This document shows, piece by piece, positions 17,977 to 27,510 of a stretch of 64,000 nucleotides of DNA. Numbering within the stretch: position 1 is the stretch's first letter; each line of letters begins with the position of its first letter. The translations under genes were made by a program, and so were the position numbers. The notes below the pieces were generated by a model, which was not told the DNA's origin, ran no database searches, and was given only the letters and a program-made list of their open reading frames with translations. The DNA is from Flavobacterium luteum. GTDB taxonomy: Bacteria; Bacteroidota; Bacteroidia; Flavobacteriales; Flavobacteriaceae. The stretch spans positions 157,663 to 221,662 of the forward strand of contig NZ_WAEM01000006.1 in assembly GCF_008806775.1 (NCBI RefSeq). Direction: 5' to 3'.

Positions 17977-18990
17977 ATGAAAATTCACGCTAATTTCTCT
18001 TTAAAAAACTACAATACTTTTGGCATTGAAGCCAAAGCAAAGCAGTTTGTAGCTGTTCATTCTATTTCAGAGCTAAAAACCATATTAAAACAACATGCTA
18101 ACGATACCAAATTTATTTTAGGTGGGGGAAGTAACATGCTTTTAACAAAAAATATAGATGCTCTTGTAATTCACATTGATTTAAAGGGAAAAAAAATTAT
18201 TAAAGAAGATACTGATTTTGTTTGGGTTGAAAGCCAAGCGGGAGAAAACTGGCACGAATTTGTGCTTTGGACGCTGGATAACGATTTTGGAGGATTAGAA
18301 AACATGTCGCTAATTCCTGGAAATGTAGGAACTACTCCAGTACAAAATATTGGAGCATACGGTACTGAAATTAAAGATACATTTGTTTCTTGCGAAGCGT
18401 TGAAAATTTCAAATCAGGAATTAAAAACCTTTTATTTACAAGATTGTCATTTTGGCTATCGAGAAAGTATTTTTAAGAATGAAGTCAAAAACCAATATAT
18501 AATTACATCAGTAGTTTTTAAACTCACTAAACAGAATCATAAAATTAATATTTCTTATGGTGATATTGTAAGCGAATTAGCAAAAAACCATATTATAAAT
18601 CCCACTCTAAAAGAGGTAAGCAATGCCGTTATTGCTATTCGAAAAAGCAAATTACCCGATCCGAAAGAATTAGGAAATAGTGGCAGTTTCTTTAAAAACC
18701 CAATTCTTTTAAAAACCGATTTCGAAAAAATTCATCAACAATTTCCTGAAATGAAATACTTTGAAATCTCTGAAACTGAAGTCAAAGTTCCAGCTGGTTG
18801 GCTTATTGAACAAGCTGGTTTTAAAGGAAAGCGTTTTGGTGACGCAGGCATTCACAAAAACCAAGCATTAGTTTTGGTTAATTATGGAAACGCGACTGGA
18901 CAAGAAATATTAGATATTTCAAAGAATATTCAAGAAACGATTTTTCAAAAATTTGGCATTCATATTGAAGCGGAAGTGAATGTAATTTAG
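17977..18990 (+). CDS. murB: UDP-N-acetylenolpyruvoylglucosamine reductase
   Basis: Flavoenzyme that reduces UDP-GlcNAc-enolpyruvate to UDP-MurNAc, the second committed step of peptidoglycan synthesis, in the cytosol. FAD-binding motifs are GGGSNMLL and SLIPGNVGTTPVQNIGAYG, the substrate arginine lies in FGYRES, and the catalytic serine is in NSGSFFKNP near residue 235. The length (337) and the extra FGYRES segment mark the long type I form found in E. coli. It follows a hairpin and precedes a glycosyltransferase with its own promoter. Confidence 0.97.
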   Translation: MKIHANFSLKNYNTFGIEAKAKQFVAVHSISELKTILKQHANDTKFILGGGSNMLLTKNIDALVIHIDLKGKKIIKEDTDFVWVESQAGENWHEFVLWTLDNDFGGLENMSLIPGNVGTTPVQNIGAYGTEIKDTFVSCEALKISNQELKTFYLQDCHFGYRESIFKNEVKNQYIITSVVFKLTKQNHKINISYGDIVSELAKNHIINPTLKEVSNAVIAIRKSKLPDPKELGNSGSFFKNPILLKTDFEKIHQQFPEMKYFEISETEVKVPAGWLIEQAGFKGKRFGDAGIHKNQALVLVNYGNATGQEILDISKNIQETIFQKFGIHIEAEVNVI

Positions 18991-19049
18991 ACCTCCTATT
19001 CTCAGTAAATAATTCACAATTTATAATTCATAATTCATAATTGAATTTG

Positions 19050-19057
19050 TACCTTTG
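19050..19057 (+). promoter_or_regulatory. -7 element for the family 2 glycosyltransferase
   Basis: TACCTTTG is a full TAnnTTTG match, 30 nt before the ATG at 19087. Upstream is a short run of AATTCAT repeats (about 19015-19045) with no clear TTG at the -33 position. Confidence 0.45.
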
Positions 19058-19086
19058 CACTCGATTTTAAAAGACAATTTGCTTCT

Positions 19087-20193
19087 ATGTTGACTATTAC
19101 ATTTTATATATTTATTGCTATTGTTGCAATCCAATTTATTTACTATATAATTGTTTTTGGTAAATTTGCGTATGCCAAATCAGCTATAAGCAATCCAAAA
19201 AGAATTCCTATTTCGGTTGTGGTTTGCGCTAAGAATGAGGCCGAAAATGTAGCAAAATTTGTTCCCATTTTAGCTGAGCAAGATTATCCCGATTTTGAAA
19301 TTGTTTTAATTGACGACGCTTCAAGTGATGAAACTTTAGATCTTTTTGAAGCTTTTGAAAAACAATATTCAAATATCCGATTGGTAAAAGTAAAGAACAA
19401 TGAAGCCTTTTGGGGTAACAAAAAATTTGCTTTAACTTTAGGAATAAAAGCAGCAAAAAACCAATATTTATTATTTACAGATGCCGATTGTTATCCTATT
19501 TCAAAAGATTGGATTTCAATAATGAGTTCTCAATTTACTCCCGAAAAAACAATTGTTTTAGGCTATGGAGCTTATGAAAAAATATCACGGTCGTTTTTAA
19601 ATAAAATCATACGATTTGAAACCATGCTTACCGCTGTACAGTATTTTTCATGGGCAAAAATAGGCCATCCATATATGGGAGTTGGAAGGAATTTAGCTTA
19701 TAAAAAAGAAGAGTTTTTTAATGTCAATGGATTTATAGATCACATGAAAATTCGTTCAGGTGATGACGATCTATTTATAAATCAAGCAGCAACTAGAAAA
19801 AATACAACTATTTGTTTCGATCAAAATAGCTTTACCTATTCACTTCCTAAAACCTCTTTCAAGGAATGGTTTGCACAAAAAAGAAGACACATTTCTACAG
19901 CCACATTTTATAAACCTTTCGATCGCTTACAATTAGCAGTTTTTTATATTTCGCAATTATTATTTATTGTATTTTCTGTGATTTTACTTGCATTCCTTCA
20001 CCAATGGATTATTGTGTTATGTTTAATAGGCTTTCGCTATCTATTTACTTGGATTACTCTTGGTTTTTCCTCAGCAAAACTCAAAGAAAAAGATGTTATG
20101 TATTGGTTTCCTATTATAGAAATTATACTCGTTTTTACACAGTTTAACATAATGATTACTACTGTTTTCTCAAAACCTGTGCATTGGAAATAA
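19087..20193 (+). CDS. Membrane family 2 glycosyltransferase
   Basis: A 368-residue GT-A enzyme with one N-terminal membrane segment (about 3-24), the nucleotide-sugar-binding region VVVCAKNEAENV and LIDDASSDET, the DxD motif in FTDADCYP, and a later Q(K)RRH segment typical of processive or polyprenyl-linked enzymes. Three hydrophobic segments close the protein. It likely adds sugars at the inner membrane face. The ECF sigma gene starts 10 bp before its stop, so both are made from one transcript. Confidence 0.87.
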   Translation: MLTITFYIFIAIVAIQFIYYIIVFGKFAYAKSAISNPKRIPISVVVCAKNEAENVAKFVPILAEQDYPDFEIVLIDDASSDETLDLFEAFEKQYSNIRLVKVKNNEAFWGNKKFALTLGIKAAKNQYLLFTDADCYPISKDWISIMSSQFTPEKTIVLGYGAYEKISRSFLNKIIRFETMLTAVQYFSWAKIGHPYMGVGRNLAYKKEEFFNVNGFIDHMKIRSGDDDLFINQAATRKNTTICFDQNSFTYSLPKTSFKEWFAQKRRHISTATFYKPFDRLQLAVFYISQLLFIVFSVILLAFLHQWIIVLCLIGFRYLFTWITLGFSSAKLKEKDVMYWFPIIEIILVFTQFNIMITTVFSKPVHWK

Positions 20194-20735
20194 AAAAACA
20201 CATAGAGAAGGCAAAAAAAGGCGATCAGGTTGCCTTCACTTTTCTGTTGGATTTTTATTGGAATGAAGTGTATGGTTTTATGTTAAAACGAACCGAAAAC
20301 GAAACTGATGCCGAAGATATTACCATAGAAACATTCTCTAAAGCTTTTGATAAAATAGCTACTTACAATCCTGAATTTCAATTCAATACCTGGCTAATTG
20401 CCATAGCTAAAAATGTCCATATCGATTTGCTTCGAAAAAAAAAATCGTCTCTTTTCATAGAGATCACTGACGAAGAAGACAATCAGGCTTATAATATAGC
20501 CGACACTACTCCATCAGCAGAAGACGAATTAATAACCGAACAAAATTTGTCACAGCTGTTACAATACATTAAAGAATTAAAACCACATTATCAAGAAGTG
20601 ATTCAACTGCGTTATTTTCAAGAACTCAGTTATCAGGAAATATCAGAACAACTACAGGAACCATTAAGCAATATAAAAATCAAATTGCTACGTGCTAAAA
20701 AATTATTGGCTGAAATCATTCAGAACAAACGTTAA
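20184..20735 (+). CDS. ECF-type RNA polymerase sigma factor
   Basis: A 183-residue sigma-70 family protein with region 2 (TDAEDITIETFSKAFDKI and FNTWLIAIAKNVHIDLLRK) and region 4 (YQEVIQLRYFQELSYQEI). It starts with TTG inside the end of the glycosyltransferase gene; I see no in-frame ATG that would preserve region 2. No anti-sigma gene follows, so its control is unclear. Target genes cannot be predicted from this window. Confidence 0.88.
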   Translation: MEIKKHIEKAKKGDQVAFTFLLDFYWNEVYGFMLKRTENETDAEDITIETFSKAFDKIATYNPEFQFNTWLIAIAKNVHIDLLRKKKSSLFIEITDEEDNQAYNIADTTPSAEDELITEQNLSQLLQYIKELKPHYQEVIQLRYFQELSYQEISEQLQEPLSNIKIKLLRAKKLLAEIIQNKR

Positions 20736-20810
20736 TTATTTTTTATAAACTTAAAAACAGAAAATATTAGTTTCAGGTTCTTTTTAAATTACTTTTTAAA
20801 AGGATTTTAA

Positions 20811-20818
20811 TATATTTG
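20811..20818 (+). promoter_or_regulatory. -7 element for the MFS gene; argues against the TTG start
   Basis: TATATTTG fully matches TAnnTTTG. An in-frame TTG at 20816 lies inside this element and so could not be in the mRNA, whereas the ATG at 20837 falls about 12 nt after the expected start site. Confidence 0.45.
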
Positions 20819-20836
20819 AAGAAACCTTATCTAATC

Positions 20837-22081
20837 ATGCTCCACTTTACTTTTAAAGAAAAACTCAAACACCTTTTCGGATTTCCCGTTATTGTAGCAG
20901 CTTTAGGCTACTTTGTTGATGTATATGACCTATTGCTTTTTGGAATTGTTCGTGTTCCTAGCTTAAATGATATGGGTTTAAATGCTGACATTGCAGGAAC
21001 GATTATATTAAATTTTCAAATGGTAGGATTGCTGTTGGGAGGCATTATTTGGGGTGTTTTAGGAGATAAAAAAGGGCGCTTATCTGTACTTTTTGGTTCA
21101 ATACTTGTCTATTCATTGGCAAATATTGCCTGTGGTTTTTTACCTCAAATGCATTTTGCTGATAAAGTTACGATTTATGCAGCGTTACGGTTTATTGCAG
21201 GTGTAGGACTTGCAGGAGAATTAGGAGCCGGTATCACCTTAGTATCCGAAAGCTTACCCAAAGAACTTAGAGCCATAGGAACATCAATTGTTGCAGCATT
21301 TGGAGTCCTAGGGGCTGTAGTAGCGCAACTTACAGTAGAACTTGCTGGAAGTTGGACTTTAGCCTATTTTATTGGAGGCGGATTAGGATTGGTGCTTTTA
21401 TTGCTACGTGTAGGTGTTTTTGAAAGTGGATTGTATAAAAACCTAGAGAAAGAATCCAACATTTCTAAGGGGAATTTTTTCTCCTTTTTTTCAAATAAAA
21501 AACGTTTCTTAAAATATATAAATTGTATTGCTATTGGCTTACCTATTTGGTTTTGCATCGGAATTCTAGTGCTCATGAGCAATCAATTTGCAATTGCACT
21601 TGGAATTACAACTATAAATCCTGGCAAGGCAATCATGTGGTGTTATATTGGCTGTTCTATTGGTGATTTTACTAGTGGCTTTATTTCTCACGCTTTACAA
21701 TCCCGAAAAAAAACTATTCTATATATGGTGTTTTTTACAATTATTGGAGTGGCTTTATTGCTTTTTGGAGCTGCTAAATCAGAAAATAGCTATTATTTTC
21801 TTTGCCTATGGATAGGAATAGGAACTGGCTTTTGGGCAATGTTTATTACCATTGCAGCCGAACAGTTTGGTACAAATATCCGCAGTACTGCAGCAACAAC
21901 AATACCTAATATGGTTCGAGGATTAGTTCCAGTAATGCTATTGGGTTTTGATTTTTTTAAAGCCGATTATGGCGTAATTACATCAGCAACAATTGTAGCC
22001 GTAATCGTTTTTGGATTTAGTATTTATGCCACAATAACTATAGATGAAACTCATAATAGAGATATGGATTTTGTAGAGTAA
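20837..22081 (+). CDS. MFS transporter
   Basis: A 414-residue major facilitator protein with about 12 membrane helices. The loop 2-3 signature appears as GVLGDKKGRLSVL, and FVDVYDLLLFG in helix 1 resembles the sugar and metabolite:proton symporter group (YVDGYDLFxFG-like). The helix 5 region LAGELGAGITLVSESLPKELRA also fits. The substrate is unknown. I start at the ATG at 20837, because a promoter element covers an upstream TTG. It stands alone, 100 bp after the sigma gene. Confidence 0.88.
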   Translation: MLHFTFKEKLKHLFGFPVIVAALGYFVDVYDLLLFGIVRVPSLNDMGLNADIAGTIILNFQMVGLLLGGIIWGVLGDKKGRLSVLFGSILVYSLANIACGFLPQMHFADKVTIYAALRFIAGVGLAGELGAGITLVSESLPKELRAIGTSIVAAFGVLGAVVAQLTVELAGSWTLAYFIGGGLGLVLLLLRVGVFESGLYKNLEKESNISKGNFFSFFSNKKRFLKYINCIAIGLPIWFCIGILVLMSNQFAIALGITTINPGKAIMWCYIGCSIGDFTSGFISHALQSRKKTILYMVFFTIIGVALLLFGAAKSENSYYFLCLWIGIGTGFWAMFITIAAEQFGTNIRSTAATTIPNMVRGLVPVMLLGFDFFKADYGVITSATIVAVIVFGFSIYATITIDETHNRDMDFVE

Positions 22082-22320
22082 ATATAACTATCATTCATTA
22101 AAATAATTCTACTTTATTTTAATAAAAATATAAATCAATTACAACCATTAATAAATTTTAGTTAATTAAGATTTTTAATATCCTTAACAAGCCTCAACTA
22201 TCTTAATGGTTTAAAAAATAACAGTAACATTCTCAATACAACTTTTTAAACTGATTTAACATGTCCTAAAAAAATCATAAAACCGAAATAAGCTTTCATC
22301 ATTCTTCTATCAACTTTACT
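22082..22320. other. Intergenic gap between the MFS gene and lipA
   Basis: AT-rich spacer. ATTAAAATAA at about 22098 pairs with TTATTTTAAT after 7 nt; it contains no GC pair and is a doubtful terminator. No open frame or RNA gene is visible. Confidence 0.4.
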
Positions 22321-22328
22321 TATCTTTG
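22321..22328 (+). promoter_or_regulatory. -7 element for lipA
   Basis: TATCTTTG matches TAnnTTTG 20 nt before the ATG at 22349. An in-frame GTG lies two codons earlier at 22343; either is reachable from this promoter. Confidence 0.45.
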
Positions 22329-22348
22329 CAATTCAAAAAATTGTGACT

Positions 22349-23218
22349 ATGGAAACTGTTTTAGACAATACATTACCAGTAGCAAAACCAAAATGGCTGA
22401 AGGTAAAACTACCTATTGGTCAAAAATATACTGAACTTCGTGGTCTTGTAGATAAATACAGTTTAAATACTATTTGCACCTCAGGAAGCTGTCCAAATAT
22501 GGGTGAGTGTTGGGGAGAAGGCACGGCAACATTTATGATTTTAGGCAATGTTTGTACACGCTCATGTGGCTTTTGTGGAGTAAAAACAGGAAGGCCAGAA
22601 ACAGTAGATTGGGATGAACCTGAAAAAGTAGCACGCTCTATCAAAATAATGAACATCAAACATGCTGTTGTAACAAGTGTTGATAGAGACGATTTGAAAG
22701 ATGGCGGTTCTATAATTTGGATTGAAACCGTGAAAGCCATTCGAAGAATGAATCCAAATACAACTTTAGAAACGTTGATTCCCGATTTTCAAGGTATCGA
22801 GAGAAATATTGACCGAATTGTAGAGGCCAATCCCGAAGTGGTTTCGCATAATGTAGAAACCGTAAGAAGATTGACACGTGAAGTCCGCATTCAAGCCAAA
22901 TACGACAGAAGTTTAGAAGTTTTGCGCTATTTAAAAGAAAAAGGCATTAACAGAACCAAGTCTGGAATTATGCTAGGACTAGGTGAAACTGAAGAAGAAG
23001 TAATTCAGACTTTACATGATTTGCGTAAGGCAAATGTAGATGTGGTAACCATAGGTCAGTACTTACAACCCAGCAAAAAACATTTACCTGTAAAAGAATA
23101 CATTACACCAGACCAATTTGCAAAATATGAAAAAATAGGATTGGAATTGGGTTTCCGACATGTGGAAAGCGGTGCTTTAGTTCGCTCCTCATATAAAGCG
23201 GCAAAACATATATTATAA
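22349..23218 (+). CDS. lipA: Lipoyl synthase
   Basis: Radical SAM enzyme that inserts two sulfurs into octanoyl groups on lipoyl carrier proteins. With the ATG at 22349 the protein has 289 residues. Cys43, Cys48 and Cys54 (Cx4Cx5C) bind the auxiliary 4Fe-4S cluster, and Cys69, Cys73 and Cys76 (Cx3Cx2C) bind the radical SAM cluster. The C-terminal RSSYKA motif supplies the serine ligand of the auxiliary cluster. The gap gene starts 6 bp later. An in-frame GTG at 22343 is an alternative start. Confidence 0.97.
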   Translation: METVLDNTLPVAKPKWLKVKLPIGQKYTELRGLVDKYSLNTICTSGSCPNMGECWGEGTATFMILGNVCTRSCGFCGVKTGRPETVDWDEPEKVARSIKIMNIKHAVVTSVDRDDLKDGGSIIWIETVKAIRRMNPNTTLETLIPDFQGIERNIDRIVEANPEVVSHNVETVRRLTREVRIQAKYDRSLEVLRYLKEKGINRTKSGIMLGLGETEEEVIQTLHDLRKANVDVVTIGQYLQPSKKHLPVKEYITPDQFAKYEKIGLELGFRHVESGALVRSSYKAAKHIL

Positions 23219-23224
23219 AAAACA

Positions 23225-24223
23225 TTGAAAACAAGAATTGCCATAAATGGTTTTGGAAGAATTGGAAGAAATTTATTTCGATTGCTTTTAAATCATCCAA
23301 CAATCGAAGTTATTGCTATAAATGATATCGCTGATAACCGAACGATGTCACATTTAATAAAATATGACAGCATTCACGGAGTTTTGCCTTTAGATTGTTC
23401 CTACGATGACACTTCTATTTGGGTTGGCGGCAAGCAATATCTATTTTTTCACGAAAAAAATATTTCAAATCTCGATTGGAAAACAATCAATATTGATGTT
23501 GTAGTAGAATCTACTGGAAAGTACAAAACTTTTGATGACCTCAACGCTCATGTATTGGCTGGAGCCAAAAAAGTTATCCTTTCTGCTCCATCAGAAGTAG
23601 ATGCAATAAAAACAGTGGTTTTAGGAGTTAACGAAACTATTCTTGACGGAACGGAAACAATCATTTCTAACGCAAGTTGTACTACAAATAATGCTGCGCC
23701 AATGATTAAAGTCATTAGCGAATTGTGTGGAATTGAACAAGCGTATATTACTACTGTCCATTCCTACACTACAGACCAAAGTCTACACGATCAGCCTCAT
23801 AAAGATTTGCGAAGAGCTAGAGGAGCAAGTCAATCGATTGTTCCAACTACTACAGGAGCTGCAAAAGCATTAACAAAAATATTTCCTGAATTTGACGGTA
23901 AATTTGGAGGAAGTGGCATCCGTGTCCCTGTTCCTGATGGCTCACTTACTGACATAACTTGCTATGTAAAACACGAAGTTTCTATTGCTGAAATTAACGC
24001 TGCTTTTAAAAAAGCATCTGAAAATGAATTAAAAGGCATTTTAGCATATACTCAAGATCCGATAGTATCTGTAGATATTATAGGAAACACACATTCTTGT
24101 TTGTTTGACTCTCAATTAACATCTGTTATTGGTAAAATGGTTAAAGTAATTGGTTGGTATGATAACGAAATTGGATATTCTTCTAGAATTATTGACTTAA
24201 TAAATCTAACGATAAAGAAATAA
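23225..24223 (+). CDS. gap: Type I glyceraldehyde-3-phosphate dehydrogenase
   Basis: A 332-residue glycolytic and gluconeogenic enzyme making 1,3-bisphosphoglycerate. NGFGRIGR at 8-15 binds NAD, Asp34 at the end of strand 2 favours NAD over NADP, SCTTN carries catalytic Cys152, and His179 lies in TTVHSYT. The start is a TTG 6 bp after the lipA stop, with no in-frame ATG before the Rossmann motif. Expression is probably coupled to lipA. A second gap gene elsewhere in the genome is likely, as Bacteroidota often carry two. Confidence 0.95.
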   Translation: MKTRIAINGFGRIGRNLFRLLLNHPTIEVIAINDIADNRTMSHLIKYDSIHGVLPLDCSYDDTSIWVGGKQYLFFHEKNISNLDWKTINIDVVVESTGKYKTFDDLNAHVLAGAKKVILSAPSEVDAIKTVVLGVNETILDGTETIISNASCTTNNAAPMIKVISELCGIEQAYITTVHSYTTDQSLHDQPHKDLRRARGASQSIVPTTTGAAKALTKIFPEFDGKFGGSGIRVPVPDGSLTDITCYVKHEVSIAEINAAFKKASENELKGILAYTQDPIVSVDIIGNTHSCLFDSQLTSVIGKMVKVIGWYDNEIGYSSRIIDLINLTIKK

Positions 24224-24265
24224 TTTCATATATTTAAACCCTTGAAAAACAATTTATAAACGTTC

Positions 24266-26446
24266 ATGAGGTATTATTTTATTTATTTTTTATTGTTCAG
24301 CACTATAGTATCCGCTCAGAGGCAAAAGAAAAAAGCCATTGAAGTAGATAGTGTTTCTTATTACATTGAATTATCTAACTTTAATGTAAAAGTAAATAAT
24401 TATAAATCATCTTTAGATTTTGCTCAAAAAGCTATTGACTTTGCTGTAAATAAAAAAGACAATAAACAAGAGGCTAGATCTTACGCAGTACTTGCATCAT
24501 TGTATTTTGATTTAAAAAAATATGATGACGCCATAGAATCCTATACCAAAAGTTTATCTTTTTACAATTTAATAGCACCTTCAAGCGAGCAAGCATACTC
24601 TTATTATAAATTAGGATTGTGTTATATGGAAAAAGGAGAATTTCTTAAAGCAGAAACCTATTTTAACAATGCTCAAAAAATTTATTCTGACATTAAAATT
24701 CCTGATGCTATTGAATTATTAAATCTACAAAAAGGAATTGTTTATAGTGCCAAAGGGAAATACAAATTGGCGACTCCTATATTTGATCAAATTATTGCCA
24801 AACCAGATTATCTAGATGTTTTTAAAACAAAAGCGGAAGCTTTGTTTCAACTTGGTACTATAGAGTTAAAAAATAATAGAAAAAATTTAGCATTAAATTA
24901 TCTCAATCGCGCCTATGAATTGAATGCTAAAGATAAAAATATTGAACAAAAGTCTAAAATTTTACTTTCCTTAAGTGTAGTTCACGAAAAATTACTAGAC
25001 ATTTTTAAATCTCATAAATATTTGAAAGAGCATTTAAGTATGAAGGATAGTATTGCTGCTATCAACACCAAGAAAATTGGCACCGAAGATTATGCCAATT
25101 TCAAAGAAACTGAAAGAATGAAAACCATTGAGCAAATGGACAAAGAATACAAAGAGCAACAAAAAGCTAATAAAGTTGCAAAATTAATAAGCACTCTTGC
25201 CATTGCTTTAATTATAATTTTATCATTATTAAGCATCTCATTATATAAGAATAACAACATAAAGAAGAAATCTAATCTATTGTTGAAAGAAAAAAATGCT
25301 GAACTACAACTAGCTAAGGATAAAGCAGAGAAGGCTTCAAAGGCTAGAGCCGAATTTCTTTCTACAGTAAGCCATGAATTAAGAACTCCATTGAATGCTA
25401 TAAATGGAATTACTCATTTATTATTAGAAGAAAATCCTAAAGAATCTCAGATGAACTATTTAACTTCTTTGAAATTTTCAGGAAATTACTTACTCACATT
25501 TATTAATGAAATATTAGAAATAAATAGAATTGAATCTAGTGCAATAGAAACTGAAAACCTTAATTTTAATTTAAAACTTTTATTAGGCAATATTCAAAAT
25601 TCATTAAAAGAATTAGCTTCTATTAACAATAACACTTTTTCTGTTGAAATTGACGAAAATATCCCCGATTTTTTAATTGGCGATCCTACTAAATTGTCTC
25701 AAATTTTTCTGAATTTGATTAATAATGCTTTAAAATTTACAAAAAATGGAGAAGTAAAAGTTATCCTTAACTCTACAGAAACCAATGAAGAATTTACAGC
25801 AATTCACTTTGAAGTTATAGATACCGGAATAGGGATTCCTGAAGAAAAAATAGAGTCTGTTTTTGATAGTTTCTCTCAAGGATCAATTGAAATTAATCGC
25901 AAATATGGAGGTACTGGCTTAGGATTAACAATTGTAAAAAAATTAGTTCATTTGCTTGGCGGAAAAATTAAAGTGGAAAGCAAAGTAGGCAAAGGTTCTT
26001 CTTTTAAATTTGATTTGAGTTTTAAAATTGGAACTGATGAAAAAATTGTTGAAAAAGTTGCCGACTACGACGAGTCTATTCTTTATGATAAAAAAGTATT
26101 ACTGATTGAAGACAATAAAATCAATCAGATGATTACCAAAAAAATGGTAGAAAATAAACGCATGTCTTGCGAGGTTATTGACAATGGAGAAGATGCTATA
26201 GAAGCTGTAAAAAACAATAAATACGATTTAGTATTAATGGATGTTCATTTACCTGGAATAAACGGAACGATTGCTACACAAACCATACGAACATTTGATA
26301 AAAAAACTTTAATTATAGCATTAACTGCTATTTCATTAAATGAAAACAGAGAAATGCTTTTATCCTATGGTATGAATGATGTTATTACGAAACCGTTTAA
26401 TCCAGAAGAGTTTTATAAAATTATAGCACAAAATCTTGCTATTTAA
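24266..26446 (+). CDS. TPR hybrid histidine kinase-response regulator
   Basis: A 726-residue sensor. After a signal peptide (to about 18), TPR-like repeats fill about 25-260 and would face the periplasm. A membrane helix lies near 307-328, then a short coiled coil, a HisKA domain with phospho-acceptor His370 (STVSHELRTPLN), an ATPase domain with the N box NLINNALKFTKNG, DTGIGIP and GGTGLGLTIVKKL, and a receiver domain from about 609 with phospho-acceptor Asp659 (LMDVHLPG) and KPF near the end. No DNA-binding domain is present, so it must signal through another protein. It ends 4 bp from the convergent nucleoside phosphorylase gene. Confidence 0.92.
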   Translation: MRYYFIYFLLFSTIVSAQRQKKKAIEVDSVSYYIELSNFNVKVNNYKSSLDFAQKAIDFAVNKKDNKQEARSYAVLASLYFDLKKYDDAIESYTKSLSFYNLIAPSSEQAYSYYKLGLCYMEKGEFLKAETYFNNAQKIYSDIKIPDAIELLNLQKGIVYSAKGKYKLATPIFDQIIAKPDYLDVFKTKAEALFQLGTIELKNNRKNLALNYLNRAYELNAKDKNIEQKSKILLSLSVVHEKLLDIFKSHKYLKEHLSMKDSIAAINTKKIGTEDYANFKETERMKTIEQMDKEYKEQQKANKVAKLISTLAIALIIILSLLSISLYKNNNIKKKSNLLLKEKNAELQLAKDKAEKASKARAEFLSTVSHELRTPLNAINGITHLLLEENPKESQMNYLTSLKFSGNYLLTFINEILEINRIESSAIETENLNFNLKLLLGNIQNSLKELASINNNTFSVEIDENIPDFLIGDPTKLSQIFLNLINNALKFTKNGEVKVILNSTETNEEFTAIHFEVIDTGIGIPEEKIESVFDSFSQGSIEINRKYGGTGLGLTIVKKLVHLLGGKIKVESKVGKGSSFKFDLSFKIGTDEKIVEKVADYDESILYDKKVLLIEDNKINQMITKKMVENKRMSCEVIDNGEDAIEAVKNNKYDLVLMDVHLPGINGTIATQTIRTFDKKTLIIALTAISLNENREMLLSYGMNDVITKPFNPEEFYKIIAQNLAI

Positions 26447-26450
26447 TCTA

Positions 26451-27263
26451 TTAGTATTGTTTTATAAGTTCTTTAATTAGGTTTCTAACGTGTGGTTCAG
26501 CTTTTTTTGCAGCCTCTAAAACTTCTGCGTGACTTACTGTTTCAATATTATCTTCATTACCCATATCGGTTATTACAGAAAGTCCAAACGTTTCCATTTC
26601 CATATGGCGAGCAACTATTACTTCTGGAACGGTAGACATTCCTACACAGTCGGCTCCCAGTATTTTTACCATTTTATACTCGGCTAAAGTTTCAAAAGTT
26701 GGTCCTTGTAATCCTAAATAAATTCCATCATGTACAGTTATTGATAAAGCTTTAGCAATTTCTTTTGCTTTAAGAATCATATTCAAGCTGTATGGGTCAC
26801 TCATGTTTACAAATCGAGGTCCAAATCGTTCGTCATTTTTACCATTCAAAGGATGTTCTGGCATCATATTAATGTGGTCTTTAATTAATACGATTGAACC
26901 TACTTCATAATTATCATTTACACCACCTGAAGCATTAGATACAATTAATTTTTCGACACCTAAATATTTCATTACTCTAACAGGAAAAGTAACTTCTTTC
27001 ATATCATAGCCTTCATAAAAATGGAATCTTCCTTGCATGGCCATCACTTTTTTGTCTCCAATAGTTCCAAAAACTAATGCGCCTTTATGGCCTTGTACTG
27101 TAGAAACTGGAAAATTAGGAATGTCAGAATAAGGTAATGTATACTCTATTTCAATATCATCTGTAAAGCCTCCTAAACCTGAACCTAGAATTACACCATA
27201 TTCTGGAGAGAACTGTGTTTGAGATTGTATATAACTAACTGTTTCTTGTACTTTTTCCCACAT
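26451..27263 (-). CDS. Purine-nucleoside phosphorylase (class I, trimeric)
   Basis: A 270-residue enzyme cleaving purine nucleosides with phosphate in salvage. Motifs are ILGSGLGGF (phosphate loop), QGHKGALVFG, SNASGGVND and GPTFETLAEYKM with GADCVGMSTVPEVI. The ending resembles the trimeric inosine/guanosine-specific class rather than DeoD. It stands alone between a promoter-like -7 site and the convergent kinase gene. Confidence 0.93.
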   Translation of the reverse strand: MWEKVQETVSYIQSQTQFSPEYGVILGSGLGGFTDDIEIEYTLPYSDIPNFPVSTVQGHKGALVFGTIGDKKVMAMQGRFHFYEGYDMKEVTFPVRVMKYLGVEKLIVSNASGGVNDNYEVGSIVLIKDHINMMPEHPLNGKNDERFGPRFVNMSDPYSLNMILKAKEIAKALSITVHDGIYLGLQGPTFETLAEYKMVKILGADCVGMSTVPEVIVARHMEMETFGLSVITDMGNEDNIETVSHAEVLEAAKKAEPHVRNLIKELIKQY

Positions 27264-27322
27264 ATGACTTTTTTTATTTAATTATTATTTCTCCTAACTG
27301 AAAGTATTGTTCAATTAGTTTT

Positions 27323-27330
27323 CAAAAGTA
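27323..27330 (-). promoter_or_regulatory. -7 element for the nucleoside phosphorylase gene
   Basis: The minus strand reads TACTTTTG, a full TAnnTTTG match 60 nt before the ATG. No TTG is seen at -33. Confidence 0.35.
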
Positions 27331-27510
27331 GAAATTATAAAATAAAATTAAGCCGATTTTTGTAAAAAGAATAAGCGCAACCCTTAAATACTTAATATAG
27401 TACAACAAACTTGCTATTTATTTGCTATATTTAGTAATATATTCAAAGCTATTGTGAAACTTTTTATTTGTAAAGAAAGAATTTATTTTGGATGTACGTG
27501 TACAATCTAT

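Noticed and set aside
19015..19045. AATTCAT direct repeats before the glycosyltransferase
   Set aside because: Short, low-complexity AT sequence; a similar string occurs near 41620. No reason to call it an operator.
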